33,328 nucleotides of DNA. Origin: Anaerolinea sp. Lineage in GTDB: Bacteria > Chloroflexota > Dehalococcoidia > Tepidiformales > Tepidiformaceae. The position numbers and the translations under genes were made by a program. The stretch covers positions 1-33,328 of the forward strand of contig PNKC01000028.1 in NCBI GenBank assembly GCA_013822275.1, in the 5' to 3' direction. The notes beneath the pieces were generated by a model that made no database searches, was not told the origin of the DNA, and saw nothing but the letters and a program-made list of their open reading frames with translations. Below, piece by piece: positions 7,704 through 15,506 of this stretch; within the stretch, counting starts at the first letter, position 1; each line of letters starts with the position of its first letter.

Positions 7704-8947
7704 GGCAGCCTCCCCGCTGACTTCGCAGCAGCGCGCCAGCCATGATGCTCCTGGTCCACGCGAGTGAGTTCACCGCGCTCAATACGCACCTGTTCCGGGC
7801 CGCGGGCAACGGGTGACGTTGCGGGCGACGTGGATCCCGTTACGCGGCGCGCGAACAGGTCTTCGATCTCCTCTGATGAGTATCCGCCGACCTCCGCCAG
7901 GATGGCGGCGCTATCGGCGCCAACGGGGCGTGACTCCTCAAGCGGGACCGCCGGGCCAGATCCCCACGCCGGGCCGACATGCGGGTAGGTCTGCCCTTCA
8001 AGCCCGGCAAGATGGCGCTCGACAAGCCCGAAGTAGCCGCGCGACCAGAGATGATCGTCCATCGACAGGTCTGCGGCGTCCGCGACCGGGGTTGCCGCGA
8101 TACCTCGCGACTGGAGGACGAGCGCGACATCATTCGCGTCCCTGGTCCGGACGGCCTCGGCGAACGCAGACGCGGGACACTCGTCGAGGCCCATCGCTTC
8201 CGCGAGGATGCCCATTTGATCCTGAAGGATCGCCACCGCGACGTGCCGGTCTAGCCCACGGCAGGTGAAGACCCCATGGACCGCAAAGTTGACATCGTCA
8301 TTCCCAAACCGCGCTGGCGTCGCCCCCAACTGGCATTCTGCGATGACAGGGCCGAGCTGTGCCACGGAGGTTTCGTAGAGCGAAATATCGATGTGTTGAC
8401 CCCGCCCGGTGCGATCCCGCTCTTCGAGCGCGGCGATGACCGCGAACGCGGCGTTCAAGCCGGCGGTGGTATCGGCGTAAACAATGGTCCCAGGCCGCCC
8501 GGGCCAGCCATCCGCGTCGCCGATGAGCAGGTTATGGCCGGAAACTGCCTCCGCGCCCGGGCCGAACAGCGGCCGCTCGCCCCACGGGCCGGTCGTGCCG
8601 AATCCCGTCAACGAGACGTAGATGACATCTGGATTGACCGCCCGGACAGCCTCGTAGTCGATGCCGAACTGGCGCACGACGCGCGGCGTGTAGTTGTGCG
8701 CGACAACGTCGCAGTTCGCCGCGAGCGCGAGGAACACATCGGAGGCTCCCGGGACGGAAAGGTCCAGCGCGACCTGGCGCTTGTTCCGGGTCAGGTCGAT
8801 CTCCGCGAGGCCCGGGGTTGGGCGCGCATGTGACTGGACGCGGATGATTTCGGCCCCCATGTCTGCAAGGTGGCGGGTGCCGACGGGCAGGGCCACGGCC
8901 TGCTCCATTGAAAGCACCCGGATGCCTGCCAGCGGTGCATCGGTCAA
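7700..8947 (-). CDS. Class III (CaiB/BaiF) CoA-transferase, active-site Asp present
   Basis: A 415-residue class III CoA-transferase that would activate an organic acid by exchange with another CoA thioester. It starts with LAGIRVLSMEQAVALPVGTR and has the nucleotide-binding-like N-terminal fold, the SLTGFGTTGPWG loop near residues 112-123 and the YADTTAGLNAA motif with D159 as the expected nucleophile. The segment TGRGQHIDISLYET follows. A TTG start at 8947 is chosen because AGGGAG stands eight bases upstream and the product then begins exactly at the family N-terminus. It is 46 bp behind the permease gene and overlaps the next CoA-transferase by 4 bp. Sequence alone does not fix donor or acceptor acids. 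Confidence 0.9.
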   Translation of the reverse strand: MTDAPLAGIRVLSMEQAVALPVGTRHLADMGAEIIRVQSHARPTPGLAEIDLTRNKRQVALDLSVPGASDVFLALAANCDVVAHNYTPRVVRQFGIDYEAVRAVNPDVIYVSLTGFGTTGPWGERPLFGPGAEAVSGHNLLIGDADGWPGRPGTIVYADTTAGLNAAFAVIAALEERDRTGRGQHIDISLYETSVAQLGPVIAECQLGATPARFGNDDVNFAVHGVFTCRGLDRHVAVAILQDQMGILAEAMGLDECPASAFAEAVRTRDANDVALVLQSRGIAATPVADAADLSMDDHLWSRGYFGLVERHLAGLEGQTYPHVGPAWGSGPAVPLEESRPVGADSAAILAEVGGYSSEEIEDLFARRVTGSTSPATSPVARGPEQVRIERGELTRVDQEHHGWRAAAKSAGRLP

Positions 8948-8993
8948 GAGACGGTCTCCCTACATCTGGTTGGATAGCGATAAATACGGATGG

Positions 8994-9884
8994 CTAGGCC
9001 TTCCTGGTGTGAGGGTCGAGCTGGTCCCGCAGGGCGTCTCCCAGCAGGTTGAACGAGAGGACGAGTATGAAGATCGCCATCCCAGGGGCGATGGAAAGCC
9101 AGGGCGCGCGCTCCAACAGGGGCGAACCCTGGTTGAGGTCGCTGCCCCACGTCGGAGTTGGGGGTTGCACTCCCACGCCGAGATAGCCGAGTCCCGCTTC
9201 CGCCAGCACCGCGAACCCCAGGGCGAGCGTGGCCTGGACGATGAGCGGCGACATCGCATTGGGCATGATGTGGCGCACCATGATGCGCCAGTCCGAGGCC
9301 CCCGTGGCAGTTGCGGCGAGCACGTAGTCCCGCTGCCGCAACGACAGAACCTGGCTGCGCGTGAGCCGGGCAAAGAGCGGCACGGAGGTCACGCCAATAG
9401 CAAGCATCACGTTCATCAGGCTGGACCCCAGCACCGCCACGATTGCGAGAGCGAAGATGATGCCGGGGAATGCAATGAAGGCGTCGAGGATGCGCATGAT
9501 CAGTTCATCGATCGCCCCGCGGAAGTAACCGGCGATGAGGCCCAACGGCGTGCCGACGGCGAGCGCGACTCCAACCGCGACCACACCGACCATGAACGAA
9601 ATCCGGGTGCCGTAGATGATGCGGCTGAGCAAGTCGCGGCCGATCCGGTCGGTGCCGAACGGATGCTCGAGGGTGGGCTCGTGGAGCAGTTGGTTGTAGT
9701 CCTGAGCCTGCGGGTCGTAGGGCGCGAACACGGGCGCAGCGATTGCCAGCATCGCCAGGATGAGAATGACGGCGAGCGCCCCCACTCCGACGGGAGCGCG
9801 CCGGGCGACACGCCGGGCACGGGTGGCGAGGCTCGGAGTTGCGGTCAGGCTGAAGGCCGCGAGCGTTTGGGCGTCAACGGCCAT
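8994..9884 (-). CDS. ABC importer permease, DppC/OppC type
   Basis: A 296-residue inner-membrane permease of the dipeptide/oligopeptide/nickel class. The cytoplasmic N-terminus leads into a first membrane helix (GALAVILILAMLAIAAPVFA, about 34-53), followed by the typical periplasmic signature HPFGTDRIGRDLLSRIIYGTR. Five further hydrophobic segments follow, with the ATPase-contacting EAA loop around 195-225 (ATATGASDWRIMVRHIMPN). The C-terminus LGDALRDQLDPHTRK is characteristic of DppC-like subunits. ATG 9884 has AGGA seven bases upstream. It overlaps the DppB-type gene by 11 bp. No ATP-binding subunit gene is found nearby, so it must borrow ATPases encoded elsewhere or be incomplete. Confidence 0.93.
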   Translation of the reverse strand: MAVDAQTLAAFSLTATPSLATRARRVARRAPVGVGALAVILILAMLAIAAPVFAPYDPQAQDYNQLLHEPTLEHPFGTDRIGRDLLSRIIYGTRISFMVGVVAVGVALAVGTPLGLIAGYFRGAIDELIMRILDAFIAFPGIIFALAIVAVLGSSLMNVMLAIGVTSVPLFARLTRSQVLSLRQRDYVLAATATGASDWRIMVRHIMPNAMSPLIVQATLALGFAVLAEAGLGYLGVGVQPPTPTWGSDLNQGSPLLERAPWLSIAPGMAIFILVLSFNLLGDALRDQLDPHTRKA

Positions 9885-10830
9885 GGCGGATCCTCGGGTC
9901 GAGCACGCCGTAGAGGAGGTCCGTCACCAGGTTCGCGGTCAGGACGGCGATGGCTGAAACCAGTACCACCCCCTGGATCACGGGGATGTCCTGGGAGAGT
10001 ACGGAAGTGAGCGCCAGCCGGCCCATGCCAGGGATGGCGAAGACCTGTTCGATCACCACGGTGCCGCCAACCAGCGCACCCGCCTGCAGGCCCAGCACGG
10101 TCAGCACGGGGAGCATGGCGTTTCTCATCCCGTGCATGATGATCACGCGGCGTTCCTTCAACCCCTTGGCACGGGCCGTGCGCACGTAGTCCTGGCTCAG
10201 CACCTCCACCATGCTGGACCGCATCTGGCGCGTTAGGGAGCCAGTCTGGTGAAGGCCCAGCGTCACGGCGGGCAGCACCAGGTACTTCGCAGCCTGGGCC
10301 GGGTCATCAAACACGGAGACGAAGCCCGATGGAGGCAGGACCTGCCACCAGACGCCGAACATGAGGATGAACATCAACCCCATCCAGAATGCCGGCATCG
10401 CCACCCCGCCGAGCGCGAGGACCGTGGCCAGGTGGTCGATCCAGGTGTTCCGGTTGACCCCGGCCAGGATCCCGAGCGGGATGGAGATGGAGACGCCGAT
10501 GAACCATGCGACGAGCGCCAGCTGCAGCGTTGTCGGCAGCCGGTCGAGAATCGCCTCAGTCACCGGCCGGTTGGTGGTAATCGACTTGCCGAGGTCCCCA
10601 CTGACCGCCGCGCGAAGCCAGTTCAGGTACTGGACCGGCAGCGGGTCGTTCAATCCGAGTTCCTCGCGGAGCTGGTCAATCGCCTCGGGGGTGAGGCTCG
10701 CTTCTGATCCTCCGGAGATCGCCTCGACCGGGTCTCCGCTCATCACATTCGTGAGGGCAAAGACCAGGATCGAAACGAAGATGAGGACCGGAATGGCATT
10801 CAGCGCCCGCCGGACGATGTAGCCACTCAC
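9874..10830 (-). CDS. ABC importer permease, DppB/OppB type
   Basis: A 318-residue membrane permease that pairs with the DppC-type subunit. It begins MSGYIVRRALNAIPVLIFVS, the usual short N-terminus plus first membrane helix, followed by the extracytoplasmic GDPVEAISGG segment. Later parts show PLGILAGVNRNTWID and the EAA loop (RTARAKGLKERRVIIMHGMRN, shown as its core RAKGLKERRVIIMHGMRN). The C-terminus is YGVLDPRIRHG, as in DppB proteins. The GTG start overlaps the stop of the binding-protein gene in GTGA, which implies translational coupling. Six transmembrane segments are expected for the family, and the length is normal. Confidence 0.93.
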   Translation of the reverse strand: MSGYIVRRALNAIPVLIFVSILVFALTNVMSGDPVEAISGGSEASLTPEAIDQLREELGLNDPLPVQYLNWLRAAVSGDLGKSITTNRPVTEAILDRLPTTLQLALVAWFIGVSISIPLGILAGVNRNTWIDHLATVLALGGVAMPAFWMGLMFILMFGVWWQVLPPSGFVSVFDDPAQAAKYLVLPAVTLGLHQTGSLTRQMRSSMVEVLSQDYVRTARAKGLKERRVIIMHGMRNAMLPVLTVLGLQAGALVGGTVVIEQVFAIPGMGRLALTSVLSQDIPVIQGVVLVSAIAVLTANLVTDLLYGVLDPRIRHGR

Positions 10831-12461
10831 GAATCAAGCCAGAGCTCGTGGAGACGGAGCTTTCCGTCGCCGTAAGGTGTGAATCCGCGGACGCGTTTGC
10901 TCATGCCGACCAGGTTGAGGTTGTGCGTGAAAAAGATGCCGTGGGCGTTCTCCACCAGCTGCTTCTGGATGTCGTCGTAGAACACTTTGCGCTGCGCCTG
11001 GTCGTAGATCTGGCGCGCCTTGAGGATCTTGGCATCGAGCGACACCTGGCTCTCCTCGAGGGTGTACGACTTGTTGAACGAGGCCCGGTTGAACGCGCCC
11101 TTGCTGTGGAAGTTGTCGAAGATCGTGAGGTCCGGGTCCGCGCGTCCCGAGAACCCGACGAGGAACATCGGGAACTTCTGGTCGCGATACTCAACGGTCG
11201 CCTGTTCGGCCGTCCGTGAAACGAGGTTGACGTTGATGCCCACCCTCGCCCACTGCGACTTCAGCATGGCCGACAGTGGCACGTCCGTTTCACCCGAAGT
11301 GATAAGCAGGTCGAAGGTTAGCCCATTCGCGTGGCCGGCAGCGGAGAGAAGCTGCTTGGCCTTGGTCAGGTCTTCTTCGATCGGCTTGAGGGATTGGTTG
11401 TAGGCCCAGCTTGCGGCCGTGATTGGGCCGTTTGCCAGCTCTCCCACGCCGAAATAGATCCCGTCCAGGATGGCCTTGCGATTGAGGGAATACGTCAAAG
11501 CCTGCCGGACCCGGATGTCGTTCAGTGGTGGTTGAGAGATGTTGAGGTTGACCTGCGTATAGCCTGTGCTCGGGTATTGGACGAACTGCACAGCGGAATC
11601 CGACTTGGCTGCGGATGCGTCCTTTGGGTCAACGAAGATCAGGTCCGCGTTGCCGCTCCGCAGATTGGCGAACCGTACCGACGAGTTGGGCACGATCTGG
11701 ATGTCGATGTTATCGAGGTGCGGGTAGTCTTTGATGCGATAGTTGGCGAACTTGGAAAGCTTCGTCTGTGCGTCCACCGCCCATGCATCGAGCTTGAACG
11801 GCCCGGAGCCGACTGGGCGGTTGGTGAAGTCCGCGCCACCCTTCTTCGTGGGGACGGGGGACATGACCATGCCCGCCCGGTCGCCGAGGATCGTGTAGAT
11901 CGACGCAGTGATTGTCTTCAGCTTGATCACCGCATGCGTTGAGTCGGGGATTTCGACCTTGTCGACGCTGCTCAGCGAGCCGGCCGCAAACGACTTGGTG
12001 GCAGGGTCGAGGTGGCGCTCGATGGTGTACTTGATGTCATCGATGCTGAACGGAGTTCCATCGTGGTAGGTGAACTGGTTCTGGGGGACGGTGAGAGAGA
12101 TGGTCAGGTCGTCTATCGCCTCCCATTTCTCGGCGATGCCCTTCGCAACCTGGAACTTGGCGTCGTTGTTCACCATGTTGTCAAAGATGCTGTAGAGCCA
12201 GTTGTGGTCGCCGCCGCCACGAGACGTGCTCGGGTCCAGGCCAGTTGGGTCGGCGGCCATAGCGACCTTGAGGGTTCCGCCCTTCTTCGCGACGACGCTC
12301 GGAACCGGAGTCGGCCTCGTGTCGACGATATCCGTCCCGCCCCCGCCGCTGTCATCGTCGTCGCCGCCGCAGCCTCCGAAGAGGACGCCGGTGCCGAGGA
12401 GCGCCGCTCCTCCGCCGATACTCTGCAAAGCCTTCCGGCGCGTGAGATACGTCGGCTTCAT
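10827..12461 (-). CDS. ABC importer solute-binding protein, family 5, Tat-type lipoprotein
   Basis: A 544-residue extracytoplasmic binding protein of the peptide/nickel/opine class (SBP_bac_5). The N-terminus has a twin-arginine motif TRRKALQ, a hydrophobic stretch and a lipobox-like VLFGGC with C31, followed by an Asp/Gly-rich linker, so it is likely exported folded and lipid-anchored. The mature part has the family hallmarks LKVAMAADPTGLDPSTS, YHDGTPFSIDDIKYTIERHL and VRQALTYSLNRKAILDGIYF. ATG 12461 is preferred over the longer frame because it gives the signal peptide and has GGAGG about six bases upstream. It is the first gene of the transporter/CoA-transferase run and lies 112 bp after the LysR-type gene. 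The bound substrate is not evident; family 5 proteins bind peptides but also many other small molecules. Confidence 0.92.
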   Translation of the reverse strand: MKPTYLTRRKALQSIGGGAALLGTGVLFGGCGGDDDDSGGGGTDIVDTRPTPVPSVVAKKGGTLKVAMAADPTGLDPSTSRGGGDHNWLYSIFDNMVNNDAKFQVAKGIAEKWEAIDDLTISLTVPQNQFTYHDGTPFSIDDIKYTIERHLDPATKSFAAGSLSSVDKVEIPDSTHAVIKLKTITASIYTILGDRAGMVMSPVPTKKGGADFTNRPVGSGPFKLDAWAVDAQTKLSKFANYRIKDYPHLDNIDIQIVPNSSVRFANLRSGNADLIFVDPKDASAAKSDSAVQFVQYPSTGYTQVNLNISQPPLNDIRVRQALTYSLNRKAILDGIYFGVGELANGPITAASWAYNQSLKPIEEDLTKAKQLLSAAGHANGLTFDLLITSGETDVPLSAMLKSQWARVGINVNLVSRTAEQATVEYRDQKFPMFLVGFSGRADPDLTIFDNFHSKGAFNRASFNKSYTLEESQVSLDAKILKARQIYDQAQRKVFYDDIQKQLVENAHGIFFTHNLNLVGMSKRVRGFTPYGDGKLRLHELWLDS

Positions 12462-12573
12462 CTGGTCCCTCCGTGCTTCGCGAGGCAGCGCCGGCTCAGG
12501 CCAGCCTGCTCGTTGCACCCCATTTCTACCAGCAGGGTCGACCGGTGCGCCAGAAGAGATTCCGGTAGACGGC

Positions 12574-13491
12574 CTACGAAATTCTCGTATCGACAGAGTG
12601 GGATGCTTCGCCCGAGCCGAAGTAGAAGTCATGGAGGAACTGGAGGAAGTCAGCAGTCATAGGGGTCGGGCGAATCGGATGGGCAGCGATCACCTTGCGC
12701 TTCAGCTGGAAGTTGGGGAGGTTGAGCACCTTCAGCTGGCTGGCAAGCGGACTCATCTTCGCCAGGTATCCGGAGACCATGCCCACACATTCACCCTGCA
12801 TGACGTACGAAAGCAGGCCATCGAACGAAGAGTGCTCGAAGGCCACGTGCATGGAGACGCCTACAGTTCGCGACCACTGCTCGATGTAGCGACGATAGGC
12901 ACTCGTGGCCGCTTGCGCGGCGACAGGGTACTTCTCCACTAGGGCGACGTCCGGAGGGCAGTAGTAGTCAGCCCGAATGATCATCGCCAGCTGGTCCTCG
13001 TACACGGTGGTAACCGCGAATCCGGAGGCTACCTCGTCGCTGTGGAGATCGTTCAGGATTACCAGATCTGCCTGTCCAGAAACAAGCGAAGCGATGCCAC
13101 CGCCAACGTCCGACGTGGCGACGGAGACGATGACGTCATTCTGCAAGTCGCGGTACGCACGAATGACAGGCGGAAGCAGATGAATGCTGGGGCCATGGAG
13201 GCTCGCAATTCGAAGCCTCGCCGGACTCCTGCGGCTCACACCTGAGATGTCTGCGCCTAGGTTAGCTCGTTCCTCAAGAGTACGTTCGGCGAACAGCAGC
13301 AACCGGCTGCCGGCGGCCGTGAGGTGGAGCTTGCGGCCGCTGAAAGTAACGAGGGGGGTACCCAGTTCCTCCTCCAAGGAGCGGATCTGGCCGTGGATGG
13401 TCGTCGAACTCATGAACATCTCATCGCCGGCACCCGAGTACGAGCCTGTACGGACAAGAGTAACAAATGAGGACAACGCTTCGATTCGCAC
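12574..13491 (-). CDS. LysR-family transcriptional regulator
   Basis: A 305-residue regulator with an N-terminal winged HTH (residues about 3-62: ALSSFVTLVRTGSYSGAGDE and later SLEEELGTPL, LTAAG) and a C-terminal periplasmic-binding-like effector domain starting near residue 90 (LRIASLHGPSIHLLPPVIRA). The HTH replaces the usual 'S-x-A-A' with SGAG, a mild deviation. The GTG at 13491 is chosen because GGAGGGG lies six to seven bases upstream and the product then starts at the classical LysR N-terminus. It is divergent from the two small hot-dog genes and upstream of, and codirectional with, the transporter operon, which makes both likely targets. The effector may be the imported acid or its CoA ester. 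Confidence 0.9.
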   Translation of the reverse strand: MRIEALSSFVTLVRTGSYSGAGDEMFMSSTTIHGQIRSLEEELGTPLVTFSGRKLHLTAAGSRLLLFAERTLEERANLGADISGVSRRSPARLRIASLHGPSIHLLPPVIRAYRDLQNDVIVSVATSDVGGGIASLVSGQADLVILNDLHSDEVASGFAVTTVYEDQLAMIIRADYYCPPDVALVEKYPVAAQAATSAYRRYIEQWSRTVGVSMHVAFEHSSFDGLLSYVMQGECVGMVSGYLAKMSPLASQLKVLNLPNFQLKRKVIAAHPIRPTPMTADFLQFLHDFYFGSGEASHSVDTRIS

Positions 13492-13567
13492 AGCTTGCCC
13501 CTCCACAGCTCCGTTGCAGCCAGACAGGAGTCCGCTGCTGCGGGCCGCGTACGCCCGCAGGCTGGAT

Positions 13568-13583
13568 GTAGTGTGGATACTAC
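13568..13583. promoter_or_regulatory. Dyad GTAGT-N6-ACTAC, candidate LysR operator
   Basis: A perfect 5-bp inverted repeat lies in the divergent region between the LysR-type gene and the hot-dog pair, about 78 bp upstream of the inferred plus-strand transcription start. LysR proteins usually bind a dyad near -65 of the regulated promoter, so the placement is approximately right. Confidence 0.35.
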
Positions 13584-13617
13584 GAGATTTCGGAACGGCG
13601 CGCCCCAAAATCGCAGA

Positions 13618-13647
13618 TTGACTCTTTGGCGCTGAGGCCGTGATTAT
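13618..13647 (+). promoter_or_regulatory. Sigma-70-like promoter for the small hot-dog genes
   Basis: TTGACT (13618-13623) is followed after 18 bp by GATTAT (13642-13647), matching 5/6 and 4/6 of the consensus. Transcription would start near 13654, about 55 bp before the start codon at 13709. Confidence 0.4.
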
Positions 13648-13708
13648 CAGTCGCCGATCAAGGATCCCGGGGAGCGGGACTGAAGTCCGATCGGAGGGGA
13701 TGCAACAG

Positions 13709-14092
13709 ATGAGCCAACCAACCGCTGTCGACTCCCGGCTGCCTTCGCTCAGGATCCTTCCGGTGAACAGCGCAGCGCAGTCGAAGGGAAGCATCCACGA
13801 CGACGACAAGGCTCGGGAGATGGGCTACAAAGGCGGACTGGTGCCCGGCGTCACCGTACTCGGGTACATGAGTCGGCTCATGCAAGAGACGTTCTCCGAC
13901 CGCTGGCAGACCGGCTCGACCTTCAACGGCCGCCTACGCCGGCCTGTCTACGAAGGTGCGGAAGTGACCGTCGAAGGTGTGGTGGTTGAGGCACCTTCAG
14001 CGGCCAACGAAAACACCGTGACCGTGGACCTCAAGGTTGTCGATCCGGATGGCATCGTCGCGGCGTTCGCCCAGGCCACCTGCCGCGTCTAG
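13709..14092 (+). CDS. Small hot-dog-fold protein, MaoC-like N-domain homologue
   Basis: A 127-residue single hot-dog protein, probably acting on CoA thioesters. The core is SIHDDDKAREMGYKGGLVPG then VTVLGYM, corresponding to the active-site helix of MaoC-like hydratases; H30 is kept but the Asp normally five residues before it is Ser. ATG 13709 is preferred because GGAGGG (13693-13698) is ten bases upstream. With this start, H30 and GVTV at 47-50 fall at exactly the same residue numbers as in the N half of the fused protein at 5732-6571, which independently supports both starts. The next gene begins 76 bp downstream and matches the C half of the fused protein. The two probably form one heteromeric enzyme. 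Confidence 0.75.
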   Translation: MSQPTAVDSRLPSLRILPVNSAAQSKGSIHDDDKAREMGYKGGLVPGVTVLGYMSRLMQETFSDRWQTGSTFNGRLRRPVYEGAEVTVEGVVVEAPSAANENTVTVDLKVVDPDGIVAAFAQATCRV

Positions 14093-14168
14093 CAACACGC
14101 TCAGGCGGGCAGCCTGCACCGCCCGTCTCGCTTCCTAAAAACCCGATCCACTCCAAGGAGGAGGCCTG

Positions 14169-14588
14169 TTGGAACTTCCCGAGATGAACACCGAGAACGC
14201 GGCGCCAGGAACACCACTGAACGCGTACACTGTCGCCTATGACCGCGAGGCGATCGACCTGTACTTGGCCCGCAGCGGCGAATCGATCGAGCCTTACATC
14301 CACCATGGCAAGCTCACTGTTCCGCCAGGATTGTTTCTCGGCGCGTACGGCCGGCTGATTCACGGGACCTTCCATTACGAGGCCGGCGTCCACACCGCCT
14401 CGCAGATGATCGTCTCGAAGTGCGTTCCTGAAGGCACGTTAGCGACCGTTTCCGGCGAGGTCGTCCGGACGTTCGAACGCAACGGCGATAAGTACGTCAC
14501 GTTCATGGTGGTGGTTTCCGACGAATCGGGTGACGCTTGCGCAACGGTCGAACACACCTCGATCTATGGTCTTCGCTCCCGCGCCTGA
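14169..14588 (+). CDS. Small hot-dog-like protein, C-domain homologue
   Basis: A 139-residue protein similar in pattern to the C half of the double hot-dog protein at 5732-6571: a PYIHHGKLTVPPGLFLGAYG segment (compare PLIHPSTIARQMM), then GVHTASQMIVSKC, GEVVRTFERNGDKYVTFMVV and ATVEHTSIYG (compare RIRHTNIF). The TTG at 14169 is chosen because a long AAGGAGGAGG (14155-14164) lies four bases upstream; the ATG at 14184 would be 19 bases away. It follows the N-domain homologue on the same strand, as expected for two subunits that together equal one fused chain. A catalytic role cannot be assigned from the sequence. Confidence 0.7.
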   Translation: MELPEMNTENAAPGTPLNAYTVAYDREAIDLYLARSGESIEPYIHHGKLTVPPGLFLGAYGRLIHGTFHYEAGVHTASQMIVSKCVPEGTLATVSGEVVRTFERNGDKYVTFMVVVSDESGDACATVEHTSIYGLRSRA

Positions 14589-15038
14589 GTGCCGCGAGCC
14601 CCGGCCGATGGCCAACTGTGTATTCAGTTGGATGCGGCGCTACCCGTTCTGCTGGCGTGGCGCCCAAGCCCACCCCCTCCGCCACCAAACGAACTGGTTG
14701 TGGGGGCCGCGGATGAGCGGCGGCTTCGTCCAGTCGTCCGGGAAGCGATAACGCTGGCGGACGCCCGGGATCCAGCGTTCGACTGCGTCTCGGTAGGCGG
14801 TCCAGAAGACCGCGCGGGTCACCGGGGAACTCCAGAGAGCCATCCGCACCAACGCCGGTCTGTTTTGTTGTCACAACGCGGGGGCGGCGCATGCCAGATG
14901 TCGGCCTGACGGGCGAGGTGTCTGTCTACAACGAGGCCGAGCGCCGGGTGTTGGTTGAAGGAGGCGGTGCCTATCAAAGGGAAGGGCAGGCGTCGCCAGT
15001 CCGTGACGAGTCTGCCCCGACCTCCATCTCAGCCACAT
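14589..15038. other. Convergent intergenic region with weak ORFs
   Basis: Between the plus-strand hot-dog gene and the minus-strand secreted-protein gene there are 450 bases without a well-supported gene. A minus-strand ORF at 14640-14843 is listed separately. A plus-strand ORF from ATG 14891 (GLTGEVSVYNEAERRVLVEG) has no recognisable domain or ribosome-binding site. No T-run terminator was seen. Confidence 0.4.
14640..14843 (-). CDS. Tryptophan-rich small ORF, uncertain
   Basis: A 67-codon frame from ATG 14843 that reads MALWSSPVTRAVFWTAYRDA and continues with FPDDWTKPPLIRGPHNQFVW and WRRGWAWAPRQQNG. The composition (seven Trp, mixed charges, few rare-residue runs) looks more like a real peptide than the shadow frames around it. 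However, there is no clear ribosome-binding site, no known family, and it sits alone between convergent genes. It could be a gene fragment. Confidence 0.25.
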   Translation of the reverse strand: MALWSSPVTRAVFWTAYRDAVERWIPGVRQRYRFPDDWTKPPLIRGPHNQFVWWRRGWAWAPRQQNG

Positions 15039-15473
15039 CTACGGCCCGACGACAGAATAAGTCGTGGTCGACCCCTTCACGACCGTGTTGTTCTTGATCA
15101 GATAGACCTTGCACTTGGCGCCCTCCGGCACCGGCTGGACGTTGACCGACACGATCATCGTGGGCGGGTCGCCCGGCTCGGGCTCGAACCAGGGACCCGC
15201 GAGGTCGAACCGCTCGAAGGAGTCCGACGGGCCCGAGGTCTTGCCGGAGAACCAGCACTTGTTGATGACGGAGTACTCGTACGGTACGACCGGCGCGGTG
15301 GTGCTGATCGTGACCTCCACGTCGGTCGGCGTGTCTTCGTGAGCTTGGCCATCTGCCGGGCCGCCAGTCGGGCCGATGATCGTCGTCGTGCCCGTGGCGG
15401 TGCCCGCGGCCACGAGCGTTGCCATGCCCAGTGCGAAGGCGGCGGCGATACCAAGAATGCTAATCCGGTTCAT
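15039..15473 (-). CDS. Small secreted protein of unknown function
   Basis: A 144-residue protein with an N-terminal signal peptide (MNRISILGIAAAFALGMATL, cleavage likely near VAAGTATG). The mature part is Thr/Pro-rich and has two cysteines (NKCWFSGK and GAKCKVYLI), which could form a disulfide outside the cell, and a beta-rich pattern resembling an immunoglobulin-like domain (VEVTISTTAPVV, TMIVSVNVQPVP). ATG 15473 is preferred to the longer frame because GGAGGG lies about eight bases upstream. It is 33 bp behind the SGNH-like gene and probably in one operon with it and the giant DUF11 protein. I do not recognise a family. Confidence 0.75.
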   Translation of the reverse strand: MNRISILGIAAAFALGMATLVAAGTATGTTTIIGPTGGPADGQAHEDTPTDVEVTISTTAPVVPYEYSVINKCWFSGKTSGPSDSFERFDLAGPWFEPEPGDPPTMIVSVNVQPVPEGAKCKVYLIKNNTVVKGSTTTYSVVGP

Positions 15474-15506
15474 GGTGGTGGCCCTCCTCATAGGCGCCAG
15501 GCGCAA

